This document shows positions 36,710 to 44,852 of a DNA stretch of 64,000 nt, piece after piece. The notes below the pieces were generated by a model. That model had not been told where the DNA came from and did no database searches. It saw nothing but the letters and a program-made list of their open reading frames with translations. Origin of the DNA: Streptomyces sp. TSRI0107 (GTDB taxonomy: Bacteria > Actinomycetota > Actinomycetes > Streptomycetales > Streptomycetaceae); NCBI RefSeq assembly GCF_001905845.1, contig NZ_LIVZ01000010.1, forward strand, positions 298,822 to 362,821, read 5' to 3'. Position 1 is the stretch's first letter. The number at the start of each line of letters is the position of its first letter. The position numbers and the translations under genes are program-made.

Positions 36710-37093
36710 CCCGGCCTCCCCCGAAAACCGTCGACACCCCGTCTGACCAGCAGCGTAGCGCCCGTCACATTCCAGGGTCCGTGGATCTCGTCCTCCGGTG
36801 ACATGCCGCACAGGCGATTTGTCCGGTACTAGCCGGAATAGTGGATACGCCGATCCGGACAAAAAGGGACTTACGCCCCTGAACCCTTTGGCGGCAATCG
36901 ACCTTATGCGGTGTTTCGTCCCGAATGAGGGCTCTGTCAAGAGTCATGAGGTTTCAGGGTCAATTACTAGCTTGGGTCGTAGAAGGGGGGTTTGAGGCTT
37001 TGCGGAGCCGCGGGTTACCAAGGACTGGCCATCCGGAGCCGATGCCCAGTGCGCCGGGTGGTTCTCTCTGTCCCCGACCTTCCGAGGTAGCGA
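36710..37093 (+). other. Long upstream region of the M23 peptidase gene
   Basis: These 384 bp lie between two divergent genes. They contain inverted copies TTTGTCCGG (36818-36826) and CCGGACAAA (36855-36863) and a nested TCCGG-N6-CCGGA. From 36864 to the ATG is an unexplained 230-bp stretch that could be a structured mRNA leader. No riboswitch consensus was recognised. Confidence 0.45.
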
Positions 37094-37801
37094 ATGTCCC
37101 CGCGTGTCACGTCCCGTTCTTCCCGTACGGCCCTGCTCCGCACCCGCGCGGCCGTCCTGGCCGCCGGCCTGGGTGCCTCGGCTGTGCTGGGGGCCGGGGT
37201 CGCGGCCGCCGCCACCCCCACCGCCACGACCGCCGCCACCACCGCCGTCTCCGGCTCCGCCCACGCCGTCCAGGCGCAGGCCGCCGCCCAGGCGAAGGCC
37301 GCCGAGCTGGCCAAGAAGGCGGCGACCGCGAAGGCGGCGCAGGCCAAGCAGGCCAAGCCGGCCGCCGCCAAGAAGAAGGCCGCTTCCTGGGTCGCCCCGG
37401 TGAAGGGCTACACCAAGACCGCCAGCTTCGCCCAGAACGGCGCCCGCTGGCAGTCCACCCACAGCGGCCAGGACTTCGCCGTGCCGGTCGGCACCAAGGT
37501 CGTCGCCGCCCACGGTGGCACCGTCGTCAAGGCCGGCGGCAACGGCGCCGGTGACGGTCCCGCGTACGGCAACGCCATCGTCATCAAGCACGGCAACGGC
37601 TCGTACTCCCAGTACGCCCACCTGTCCAAGGTGAACGTGCGCATCGGCCAGGTCGTCGCGGCCGGCCAGCAGATCGCCCTGTCCGGCAACACCGGCAACT
37701 CCAGCGGTCCGCACCTGCACTTCGAGATCCGCACCACCCCGAACTACGGCACGGCCGTCGACCCGATCGCCTTCCTCCGCGGTCAGGGCCTCTCCCTCTG
37801 A
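37094..37801 (+). CDS. Secreted M23 (LytM-type) peptidoglycan endopeptidase
   Basis: This 235-residue protein has a long signal peptide ending near AVLGAGVAAAA (residue 39), followed by an Ala/Lys-rich helical linker (about 55-100). A LytM domain follows with the zinc ligands of HSGQDF (about 117-122) and HLHFE (about 213-217), plus NGSYSQYAHL. It should cut peptide cross-bridges of the cell wall outside the membrane. The ATG has CCGAGGTAG upstream. The long leader before the gene suggests regulation at the RNA level, as known for some Streptomyces wall hydrolases. Confidence 0.93.
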   Translation: MSPRVTSRSSRTALLRTRAAVLAAGLGASAVLGAGVAAAATPTATTAATTAVSGSAHAVQAQAAAQAKAAELAKKAATAKAAQAKQAKPAAAKKKAASWVAPVKGYTKTASFAQNGARWQSTHSGQDFAVPVGTKVVAAHGGTVVKAGGNGAGDGPAYGNAIVIKHGNGSYSQYAHLSKVNVRIGQVVAAGQQIALSGNTGNSSGPHLHFEIRTTPNYGTAVDPIAFLRGQGLSL

Positions 37802-37821
37802 CGCCACACCGGCTGACCTCC

Positions 37822-37855
37822 ACGACCCCGGGCGCACCCCAGCGCCCGGGGTCGT
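37822..37855. terminator. Terminator between M23 gene and cseC
   Basis: ACGACCCCGGGCGC (37822-37835) and GCGCCCGGGGTCGT (37842-37855) form a perfect 14-bp stem with a six-base loop. It serves the convergent M23 and sigE-operon transcripts. Confidence 0.8.
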
Positions 37856-37911
37856 TGGTCACCCCCGCTGCAAGGCCCGCACCGGCCTCACCCGCTCGGC
37901 GCCCCGGGGCG

Positions 37912-39348
37912 TCACCCCTCCGACGGCAGCGGCAGCATCGGATAGCTGCCCGTGTTCGTCGGCGCGTGCTCCGGCAGCCACAGCACCGCGACCGCGCCCT
38001 CGGCGGGCACGTGCTCGGGCGCACCCGGCGGCCGGACGTTGCGGAAGGTCAGCCGGGCGCCCAGCACCCGCGCCTGACCCGCGGCGATGGTCAGCCCCAG
38101 ACCGTGGCCGCGCCCGGCGCGGTCCTTGCTGCCGGTGCGGAACCGGCTCGGCCCCTCGGCGAGCAGGTCCTCGGGGAAACCCGGCCCGTGGTCGCGGACC
38201 CGGATGACCCGGCCCTCGACGGTCACCTCGACCGGCGGCCGGCCGTGCCGGGCCGCGTTGGCGAGCAGGTTGAACAGCACCCGCTCCAGGCGCCGCGGGT
38301 CGGTGGTGACCTCCGACTCGTGCACCACCCGCATCAGGATGTCCGGGTCCTTCGCCGCCACCCGCCGGGCGACGAACTCGCCCAGCATGATGTCCTGCAG
38401 CTCGGCCCGCTCGGACGCGCCGTCCAGCCGGGCCACCTCCAGGACGTCCTCGACCAGCGTGCGCATGGCCTTCGCCCGGTCCAGCACCAGCTCGGTCGGG
38501 CGGCCCGGCGGCAGCAGTTCGGCGGCGGTGAGCAGCCCGGTCACCGGGGTGCGCAGCTCGTGCGCGATGTCGGCGGTGACCCGCCGCTCGGCCTCCAGCC
38601 GCTGCCGGAGCGCGTCCGCCATCGCGTCCACGGCCCGCGCGAGATCGTCCGTCTCGTCCCGGACGACCCCGCCGATCGCCTCCCGCACCCGTACGTCCGT
38701 CTCGCCCTTGGCGACCCGGTTCGCGGCGGCCGCCGCCTTGCGCAGCCGGCCCGACAGCTGCCCGCCGATCAGCACACCGAGCGCGCTGCCGCCGAGGACG
38801 ACCGCGATGGAGCCGATGACGAGCGCCTGGTCGAGGTCGTTGAGGATGTCGGTGCTGCGCTCGGTCAGTCCGGTGTGCAGGGACAGCACATGCCCGTCGG
38901 CCAGCGGTACGGCGGCCCATATGTCCGGCGTGCCGCCGGGGCTGTCGGCCACGTACGTCGCCCGGCGCCCCGCGTCCACCTTCGCCCGCAGCTCGGCCGG
39001 CAGGTTCGGGTCGTCGATCTTGACGTTGGCGAAGTTGGCCCGGTTGGACAGGTCGAAGGTGTGCTGGGCGATCTGCACGTCCGCGAGGTCGCGCTGGGCG
39101 ATCTGGATGCGCTCGTCCGCGAGGTTGCGCGCGTTGTCGAGCATCGAGACCCGGGCGGCGTTGTGCACCACCAGGCTCAGCGCCACCGCGACCAGCGCGC
39201 CGACCAGCGCGATCGCCGCGCTCAGCTTCCAGCGCAGACCGGTGCGCAGCCCCGAGTCGCCGAGCCGCGCGACACCTGCGTCCAGCCTCCCGCCGAGGCG
39301 CGCGCGGACGCCGCCGCGCCCCGCGGCGAGGCGTGTGATCCCCCGCAT
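37912..39348 (-). CDS. cseC: Envelope-stress sensor histidine kinase CseC
   Basis: This 478-residue HAMP-type kinase has a first membrane segment near 45-65 and an extracytoplasmic sensor loop to about 175. A second membrane segment, HAMP and HisKA (VTADIAHELRTPVTGLLTAAELL, phospho-His in AHELRTP) follow. The ATPase domain shows NLLANAARHG, VRDHGPGFPE and GRGHGLGLTIA. It is the last gene of the sigE-cseA-cseB-cseC operon, which responds to cell-wall damage in Streptomyces. Confidence 0.95.
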   Translation of the reverse strand: MRGITRLAAGRGGVRARLGGRLDAGVARLGDSGLRTGLRWKLSAAIALVGALVAVALSLVVHNAARVSMLDNARNLADERIQIAQRDLADVQIAQHTFDLSNRANFANVKIDDPNLPAELRAKVDAGRRATYVADSPGGTPDIWAAVPLADGHVLSLHTGLTERSTDILNDLDQALVIGSIAVVLGGSALGVLIGGQLSGRLRKAAAAANRVAKGETDVRVREAIGGVVRDETDDLARAVDAMADALRQRLEAERRVTADIAHELRTPVTGLLTAAELLPPGRPTELVLDRAKAMRTLVEDVLEVARLDGASERAELQDIMLGEFVARRVAAKDPDILMRVVHESEVTTDPRRLERVLFNLLANAARHGRPPVEVTVEGRVIRVRDHGPGFPEDLLAEGPSRFRTGSKDRAGRGHGLGLTIAAGQARVLGARLTFRNVRPPGAPEHVPAEGAVAVLWLPEHAPTNTGSYPMLPLPSEG

Positions 39349-39366
39349 GACGTCGACCGCCCCCGC

Positions 39367-40071
39367 TCAGGCCTTCAGCTTGTAACCGAAGCCGCGGACC
39401 GTCTCGATCCGGTCCTGGCCGATCTTGTGTCGCAGCCGCTGCACATGGACGTCGACGACCCGGGTGTCCCCGCCCCAGCCGTAGTCCCAGACCCGCTCCA
39501 GCAGCTTGTCCCGCGACAGCACGGTGCCCGGCGCGGCGGAGAACTCCAGCAGCAGCCGCATCTCGGTCGGGGTCAGCCCCACCGGCTGCCCGGCCCGGCG
39601 CACCTCCATGCCCTCGGTGTCGACCTCCAGCTCGCCGAAGGTCAGCACCCCGCCGGACGCCGCGGCACCCGGCTCCTCGCCCCGGTCGCCGCCGCTCGCG
39701 TGGCCGAAGCGGCGCAGCACCGCGCGGATCCGGGCGACCAGCACGGCCCCGTCGAACGGCTTGGTCACGTAGTCGTCGGCGCCCGCCTCCAGTCCGAGGA
39801 CGACGTCGATGGCGTCGGCCCGCGCGGACAGCATGATCACCGGCACGGTCGACTCGTCGCGGATCCGGCGGCACAGGCTGACCCCGTCGAGGCCCGGCAC
39901 CATCACGTCGAGCAGGGCGATGTCGGGGCGGTTCGCGCGGAACGCCTCCAGACCGGACAACCCGTCGGGCATGGCTGTGACCGCGAAGCCGTCCCGCTCC
40001 AGGGCGAGCTGGGTGGCCTCGCGGATGACGTCGTCGTCCTCGACGAACAGGACGTGGGTCTGGTCTGCCAT
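39367..40071 (-). CDS. cseB: Response regulator CseB (OmpR family)
   Basis: This 234-residue regulator has a receiver domain (FVEDDDVI, phospho-Asp in LLDVMVPGLDG near residue 54, Lys in DYVTKPFD). A winged-helix DNA-binding domain follows (LTPTEMRLLLEFSAAPGTVLSRDKLLERVW, then DTRVVDVHVQRLRHKIG). In S. coelicolor the phosphorylated protein activates the sigE promoter. It lies 18 bp before cseC and 38 bp after cseA. Confidence 0.96.
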   Translation of the reverse strand: MADQTHVLFVEDDDVIREATQLALERDGFAVTAMPDGLSGLEAFRANRPDIALLDVMVPGLDGVSLCRRIRDESTVPVIMLSARADAIDVVLGLEAGADDYVTKPFDGAVLVARIRAVLRRFGHASGGDRGEEPGAAASGGVLTFGELEVDTEGMEVRRAGQPVGLTPTEMRLLLEFSAAPGTVLSRDKLLERVWDYGWGGDTRVVDVHVQRLRHKIGQDRIETVRGFGYKLKA

Positions 40072-40109
40072 CCGGATGCTCCGTCGATGCTGATCAGTGG
40101 CTGCTGGGG

Positions 40110-40760
40110 TCAGTTGCTCTCGGGCGCCGGGGCGGGCTCTCCCTCCCCGACGGCGCCGCCGTACTCGTTGTGCGCGCGGTACTCCTCGGCGAAGCGGCTC
40201 CCCGCCCAGCGGTAGGTGATCACCACTTCGCCGGAGGGGTTCGAGACGGGGTCGCCCTCGTCGTAGACCTGCTTGGTCACCACCAGATCGCCGCGGTCGA
40301 TCTCCGCGTACACCGGGGACTCCTCGGCCCCGAAGACATTCTCGTACCGCCCGTCCACGCGGTGGTACACGTACGACCCGACCCCGACCGCGTCACCGCA
40401 GGTCAGGACATTGACCACGAGGTCGTCCGCGGAGCCGCCGGTCAGGTCGCCGTACGACACGTCGACCGGGTACTCGTCGGGCACGCACGGCTTCAGCTCG
40501 CGCTTGACCGCCGCCGAGACCCGCGGATCGCTGCGCACCAGCCGGACCGCGTCCATCCTGTCCGGGGTGGCGGAGGGCGACGGCTGGGCCGACGGCGCGC
40601 CCGCCCCCACTCCGACGTGCGCCGGTCCCTCGTCCCGCGCCCCGGTGCCGCCGGTGGCGCAGGCGGTCAGGAACAGGCCGAGGGCGGCGAGTAAGACCGC
40701 CGCCTTGCTCACCGCCTGGAAGCTCTGATCACTCGATCCCGCGCCGGTCAGGCCGCGCAC
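40110..40760 (-). CDS. cseA: Lipoprotein CseA
   Basis: This 216-residue lipoprotein has a signal peptide with lipobox LTAC near residue 33, a disordered Ser/Pro linker, then a compact beta-rich domain (CVPDEYPVDVSYGDLTGGSADDLVVNVLTCG). In S. coelicolor CseA is an extracytoplasmic lipoprotein that dampens sigE expression. The GTG start lies inside the end of sigE (13-bp overlap), so translation is coupled. The order sigE-cseA-cseB-cseC supports the name more than the sequence alone does. Confidence 0.92.
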   Translation of the reverse strand: MRGLTGAGSSDQSFQAVSKAAVLLAALGLFLTACATGGTGARDEGPAHVGVGAGAPSAQPSPSATPDRMDAVRLVRSDPRVSAAVKRELKPCVPDEYPVDVSYGDLTGGSADDLVVNVLTCGDAVGVGSYVYHRVDGRYENVFGAEESPVYAEIDRGDLVVTKQVYDEGDPVSNPSGEVVITYRWAGSRFAEEYRAHNEYGGAVGEGEPAPAPESN

Positions 40761-41287
40761 CGCTCCCGCTCCTCACGCTCCAGCGCGCGTGCGTCCAGAT
40801 CGCGGGCCTCCAGCTCCTCGCGGAGCCGGGCGAGCGCCCGGTGCAGCGTGCTCTTGACCGTTCCGGCCGACATACCGAGGGCGGCGGCCGTCTCCTCCGT
40901 GGACATCTGCTCCCAGTGTCGCAGCACGACCACGCTCCGCTGCTTCGGGGCGAGCACCTTCAGGACGTCCATCAGCAGGGCGCGGTCCGCGTGCTGCTCG
41001 GTGGAGTCGTCGACCGAGGCGTCCGGCAGCTGCTCGGTCGGCACCTCCTCCAGCTTCCGCGCCCGCCACCACTCGGTCCGCGTGTTGATCATGACTCGGC
41101 GCAGGTAGGCGTCCGCCAGCCGCTTGTCCGCGATGCCGTCCCAGCGGCCGTACGTCCGGGCCAGCGCCGTCTGCAGCAGGTCCTGCGCGTCGACCGGGTC
41201 CGGGACCAGGCGCCGGGCGCTGCGCAGCAGCGCGTCCTGCCGGGTGCGGACGTACTCCTCGAACTCGAGCACCTCGCCCTGCGCCAT
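40748..41287 (-). CDS. sigE: ECF RNA polymerase sigma factor SigE
   Basis: This 179-residue group IV sigma factor has region 2 (FEEYVRTRQDALLRSARRLVPDPVDAQDLLQTAL, then RRVMINTRTEWWR). Region 4 (LAPKQRSVVVLRHWEQMSTEETAAALGMSAGTVKSTLHRAL) follows. There is no anti-sigma gene next to it; control is by CseB/CseC at the promoter, as known for this operon. CGGAGGCGG lies before the ATG. Its targets in S. coelicolor include many cell-envelope genes. Confidence 0.96.
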   Translation of the reverse strand: MAQGEVLEFEEYVRTRQDALLRSARRLVPDPVDAQDLLQTALARTYGRWDGIADKRLADAYLRRVMINTRTEWWRARKLEEVPTEQLPDASVDDSTEQHADRALLMDVLKVLAPKQRSVVVLRHWEQMSTEETAAALGMSAGTVKSTLHRALARLREELEARDLDARALEREERERCAA

Positions 41288-41551
41288 GATCAACCGCCTC
41301 CGAATTCCCCGTTGTTCCGTGCTCTGTGCCGCCCCTGTCGGGCACGGCAATGAAGCTACGGAGGCGTTGTCACGGGGCTGTCCGAAGCAGCCTGCGGCTA
41401 TCAATCGGCTGTCCGTCGGTTGTGTAACGAAAGTAGGAACGGGGTAAAGCGACCGCCCTGTTGGTTCGGGTACGGGGTGATTTGGCCCGTTGTTCTCGGC
41501 GCCCCTCTCTGTCGCGATCCCCGTGCCGGCGCGGCTGTTCCGTAACGGCCG

Positions 41552-42499
41552 TCAGCTCAGCGGCAGCCGGTACATCCCGTCCGGCAGCGGCTCCACCAGG
41601 CCGTCGGCGACCAGGCCGTCCAGCGCCCGGGCACGCTGCACCGGCTCGTGCCACACACCGTCCAGCACGGCCTGCGGCACCGGCGCGTGCGCCTCGCGGA
41701 GCACGGCGAGCAGCTTGCCGCGGACCTGGCGGTCGGTGCCGGCGTACGTCTGGCCGCGGCGCGGCGGGCCGTCGTGCTCCGGCTTGCCCGCGAGCCGCCA
41801 CGCGCACTGTGCGGTGATCGGGCAGCGATGGCAGGTCTCGTTCTTGGCGGTGCACACCAGCGCGCCGAGCTCCATCGAGGCGGCGGCCCAGCGCGCGGCG
41901 GTCCCCTCGTCCTCGGGCAGCAGCGCGCGGGCCAGCCGGCGCTCGGCAGCGGTGGTGGCGTTCGGCGGGTACTGCACACCGGTGACCGCGCGGGCGAAGA
42001 CCCGGCGCACATTGGTGTCCAGCACCGCGTGCCGCCGGCCGTACGCGAACGAGGCCACGGCGGCGGCCGTGTACTCGCCGATGCCGGGCAGCGCGAGCAG
42101 CTGCGCGTGATCGGACGGTACGTCGCCGCCGTGCCGTTCCGTTATGGCGACCGCGGCGCCGTGCAGCCGCAGGGCGCGGCGCGGATAGCCGAGCCGGCCC
42201 CAGGCGCGGACGGCCTCGCCGGGCGGTTCCGCGGCGAGGTCGGCGGGCCGGGGCCAGCGCGCCATCCACTGCTCGTAGACGGGCAGGACGCGGCTCACCG
42301 GCGTCTGCTGGAGCATGAACTCGCTGACCATCACACCCCACGGCCCGGCCTCCGGGCGCCGCCAGGGCAGGTCGCGCGCGTGTTCGTCGAACCACGCGAT
42401 GACGGGGGCGTGCAGCTGCTCGCCGGGGGCGGTGCCGGCGGTGCGGTCGGGGTCGCCGGGGGCGGGGCTGCCGGGCAGGGGTTTCGTGGGCGCAGTCAT
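41552..42499 (-). CDS. mutY: A/G-specific adenine glycosylase MutY
   Basis: This enzyme removes adenine mispaired with 8-oxoguanine. The 315-residue protein has the helix-hairpin-helix ALPGIGEYTAAAVASFAYG with the catalytic Asp in AVLDTNVRRV. It also has the [4Fe-4S] ligands in CTAKNETCHRCPITAQC (C-x6-C-x2-C-x5-C). The C-terminal part is short compared with E. coli MutY, as is usual in actinobacteria. It is upstream of and in the same direction as sigE, 264 bp away. Confidence 0.94.
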   Translation of the reverse strand: MTAPTKPLPGSPAPGDPDRTAGTAPGEQLHAPVIAWFDEHARDLPWRRPEAGPWGVMVSEFMLQQTPVSRVLPVYEQWMARWPRPADLAAEPPGEAVRAWGRLGYPRRALRLHGAAVAITERHGGDVPSDHAQLLALPGIGEYTAAAVASFAYGRRHAVLDTNVRRVFARAVTGVQYPPNATTAAERRLARALLPEDEGTAARWAAASMELGALVCTAKNETCHRCPITAQCAWRLAGKPEHDGPPRRGQTYAGTDRQVRGKLLAVLREAHAPVPQAVLDGVWHEPVQRARALDGLVADGLVEPLPDGMYRLPLS

Positions 42500-42732
42500 G
42501 ACGGTTCCGATCCTGCCACGCCGAGGGGCGGCGACGGGGTTCCCGGGCTGCCGGGGTGTGGCGGAGCCGACCGTCGAGCCATGGCCAGAGGTGCAAGGCG
42601 TGCGACTGCGAACGCCCGACCGGCGCGCAGGAGAGCGGAACGGCAGGTTCCGTGATGATGATCCGGAAAAGTTGTGGCTCAGGGCGGCGGGTGGGGCCAG
42701 TTAATGCGCTGATCTCTCGTACAGTTTGCGCC

Positions 42733-43578
42733 GTGGGATCTCTGCGCAATCCGGTCGGGCCGCTTCCCTCCTCCATCTACTGGCGACGGAGGGTCATCCT
42801 GGCGTCCGTGGTCGCCGTGCTGGCGTTGCTGATCACCTGGGTGGTCACCTCGGGCGACGGCGGCGGCACCAACGGCGCGGACGGGTCCGACGACAAGAAC
42901 CCGGCACCCTCGACCATCACCCCCGGACCGTCCGGCTCCGGCCCGGCGATCACCGAACACCCGGGCGGACGCGACGAGTCGGGCGACGGAGACTCCAGCG
43001 GAGCGGGCGGCTCCGGCGGCACCGGCGACGGATCGGACGACGGCTCCGGGACCGGTTCGGGCGCCGGCGGAGCGGGCGGCACGGACGGGTCGGACGGCAC
43101 GGCGGGCGGGTCCGGCTCCGGTGCCCCCGCCATCTCCGTGGGCGCGAGCGACACGCTGCCCGCGGGCTCCGAACTGCCCAAGTGCACCGCGAACGCCGTC
43201 ACGTTGAGCGTGCGCAGCGTCCGCAACTCCTACTCGCCGGACCAGACCCCGGCCTTCCGGATCATCGCGCGGAACACCTCCGGAAGCGACTGCAAGGTCG
43301 ATCTCGGCCCGCGCGGCGCGGTGTTGACGATCACTCAGGCCGACGGCGACGACGCGTACTGGTCGTCCGCGGACTGCCCCAAGGGCGCGGCCAGCCTGCT
43401 GTACCGGGTGCCGGCCGGCAGCAGCATCGGCTACACCGTCAAGTGGGACCGCAAGCCCAGCGCCCCGGAGTGCGGGACGCCCCCGGCGGGCTCGGCCAAG
43501 GCGGGCACGTACCTGCTGGAGGCCAAGGCGGCGGGCTTTGCGAAGGTGCAGACGTCGTTCGTGCTGGACGCCGACTGA
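42733..43578 (+). CDS. Membrane-anchored Gly/Ser/Asp-rich extracytoplasmic protein
   Basis: This 281-residue protein has a short cytosolic N-terminus and one membrane segment (ILASVVAVLALLITWVV, about residues 18-34). A long low-complexity Gly/Ser/Asp linker spans about 40-130. A folded C-terminal beta domain contains four Cys (PKCTANAVTLSVRSV to SAPECGTPP), probably a DUF4232-like immunoglobulin fold. The GTG start was chosen over an upstream ATG because it begins just before the membrane segment. The function is unknown; location outside the membrane is inferred. Confidence 0.75.
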   Translation: MGSLRNPVGPLPSSIYWRRRVILASVVAVLALLITWVVTSGDGGGTNGADGSDDKNPAPSTITPGPSGSGPAITEHPGGRDESGDGDSSGAGGSGGTGDGSDDGSGTGSGAGGAGGTDGSDGTAGGSGSGAPAISVGASDTLPAGSELPKCTANAVTLSVRSVRNSYSPDQTPAFRIIARNTSGSDCKVDLGPRGAVLTITQADGDDAYWSSADCPKGAASLLYRVPAGSSIGYTVKWDRKPSAPECGTPPAGSAKAGTYLLEAKAAGFAKVQTSFVLDAD

Positions 43579-43580
43579 GA

Positions 43581-43635
43581 AGACGAACGGAGGAGGGCCG
43601 CACCCGGCAGGGGTGCGGCCCTCCTCCGTTCGTCT
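43581..43635. terminator. Bidirectional terminator
   Basis: A perfect 25-bp inverted repeat (43581-43605 and 43611-43635) with loop GGCAG lies between the membrane-anchored protein gene and the convergent disA gene. It is the longest stem among the terminators in this window. Confidence 0.88.
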
Positions 43636-43646
43636 GTGGCCGTCGG

Positions 43647-44771
43647 TCAGACGTACCGCTCCAGGATCGAGCTCTCGGCCAGCCGCGACAGCCCCTCGCG
43701 CACGCTCCGCGCCCGGGCCTCGCCCACGCCGTCCACGGTCTGCAGGTCGTCCACGCTCGCGGCGAGCAGCTTCTGCAGCCCGCCGAAGTGCTCCACGAGC
43801 CGGTCGATGATCGCGCCGGGCAGCCGCGGCACCTTGGCCAGCAGCCGGAAGCCGCGCGGCGACACCGCGGAGTCCAGGGTCTCCGGCGAGCCGGTGTAAC
43901 CCAACGCGCGCGCCACCGTGGGCATTTCCAGCAGCTCGGCGTGGGTGAGCGCGTCCAGCTCGTACAGCGCCTCGTCGACCGTGCGGGAACGCTTGGCGGT
44001 CGGCTCGGGCACGTAGTCCCGCACGACCAGTTCGCGCTCCGGCTCCACGCCGGCGATCAACTCGTCCAGCTGGAGGGCGAGCAGCCGGCCGTCGGTGCCC
44101 AGCTCCACCACGTACTCGGCGATCTCGGTGGCGATCCGGCGCACCATCTCCAGTCGCTGGGCGACCGCGGAGACGTCCCGGACCGTCACCAGGTCCTCGA
44201 TCTCCAGCGCCGACAGCGTGCCCGCGACCTCGTCGAGGCGGAGCTTGTAGCGCTCCAGGGTCGCGAGGGCCTGGTTGGCGCGGGAGAGGATCGCCGCCGA
44301 GTCCTCCAGGACGCGGCGCTGGCCGTCGACGTAGAGGGCGATCAGGCGCATCGACTGGGAGACGGAGACGACGGGGAAGCCGACCTGCTTGGAGACCCGG
44401 TCCGCGGTGCGGTGCCGGGTGCCGGTCTCCTCGGTCGGGATCGTCGCGTCGGGCACGAACTGCACACCCGCCCGCAGGATCTTCGACAGGTCGGAGGAGA
44501 GCACGATGCCGCCGTCCAGCTTGCACAGCTCGCGCAGCCGGGTCGCGGTGAACTCGACGTCGAGGACGAAACCGCCCGTGCACATCGACTCGACGGTCTT
44601 GTCGGAGCCGAGCACGATCAGGCCGCCGGTGTTGCCGCGCAGCACCCGCTCGAGGCCGTCACGCAGGGCCGTACCGGGTGCCACGGCGCTCAGTGAGGCG
44701 CGCATCAGGCCATCGGCGCCGGAACTCCCACCGGACTTTCCGGGAGCTGCTGCCCGGTCGTTGGCTGCCAC
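43647..44771 (-). CDS. disA: DNA integrity scanning diadenylate cyclase DisA
   Basis: This enzyme makes c-di-AMP from two ATP and scans DNA for branched structures. The 374-residue protein has the DAC domain with LDGGIVLSSDLSKILRAG and GTRHRTADR (the RHR motif), a helical spine, and a C-terminal helix-hairpin-helix (LAASVDDLQTVDGVGEARARSV). The DGA motif of most homologues reads DGG here, as I recall for other Streptomyces. The GTG start has GGAGGAG 4 bases upstream. It follows radA by 81 bp. Confidence 0.96.
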   Translation of the reverse strand: MAANDRAAAPGKSGGSSGADGLMRASLSAVAPGTALRDGLERVLRGNTGGLIVLGSDKTVESMCTGGFVLDVEFTATRLRELCKLDGGIVLSSDLSKILRAGVQFVPDATIPTEETGTRHRTADRVSKQVGFPVVSVSQSMRLIALYVDGQRRVLEDSAAILSRANQALATLERYKLRLDEVAGTLSALEIEDLVTVRDVSAVAQRLEMVRRIATEIAEYVVELGTDGRLLALQLDELIAGVEPERELVVRDYVPEPTAKRSRTVDEALYELDALTHAELLEMPTVARALGYTGSPETLDSAVSPRGFRLLAKVPRLPGAIIDRLVEHFGGLQKLLAASVDDLQTVDGVGEARARSVREGLSRLAESSILERYV

Positions 44772-44852
44772 TGCACTCCTCCGGTCGCAGGTTCTGGGGC
44801 GCTCCCGCAACGCGCACTCGGTTCGTACGGACGGGCGAGACCAGGGCAAAGT

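Noticed and set aside
34175..36832. An 885-codon plus-strand frame opposite the NACHT gene
   Set aside because: Gly/Glu/Val/Gln-rich shadow of the minus-strand NACHT gene with no recognisable motif.
36864..37093. c-di-AMP (ydaO-type) riboswitch before the M23 gene
   Set aside because: I looked for the conserved core elements (such as CCGAAUCCGUCAGCUAACC-like sequence) and did not find them. Kept only as an unexplained leader.
37855..40215. A 786-codon plus-strand frame opposite cseC and cseB
   Set aside because: Composition is that of an antisense frame; both minus-strand genes are clear family members.
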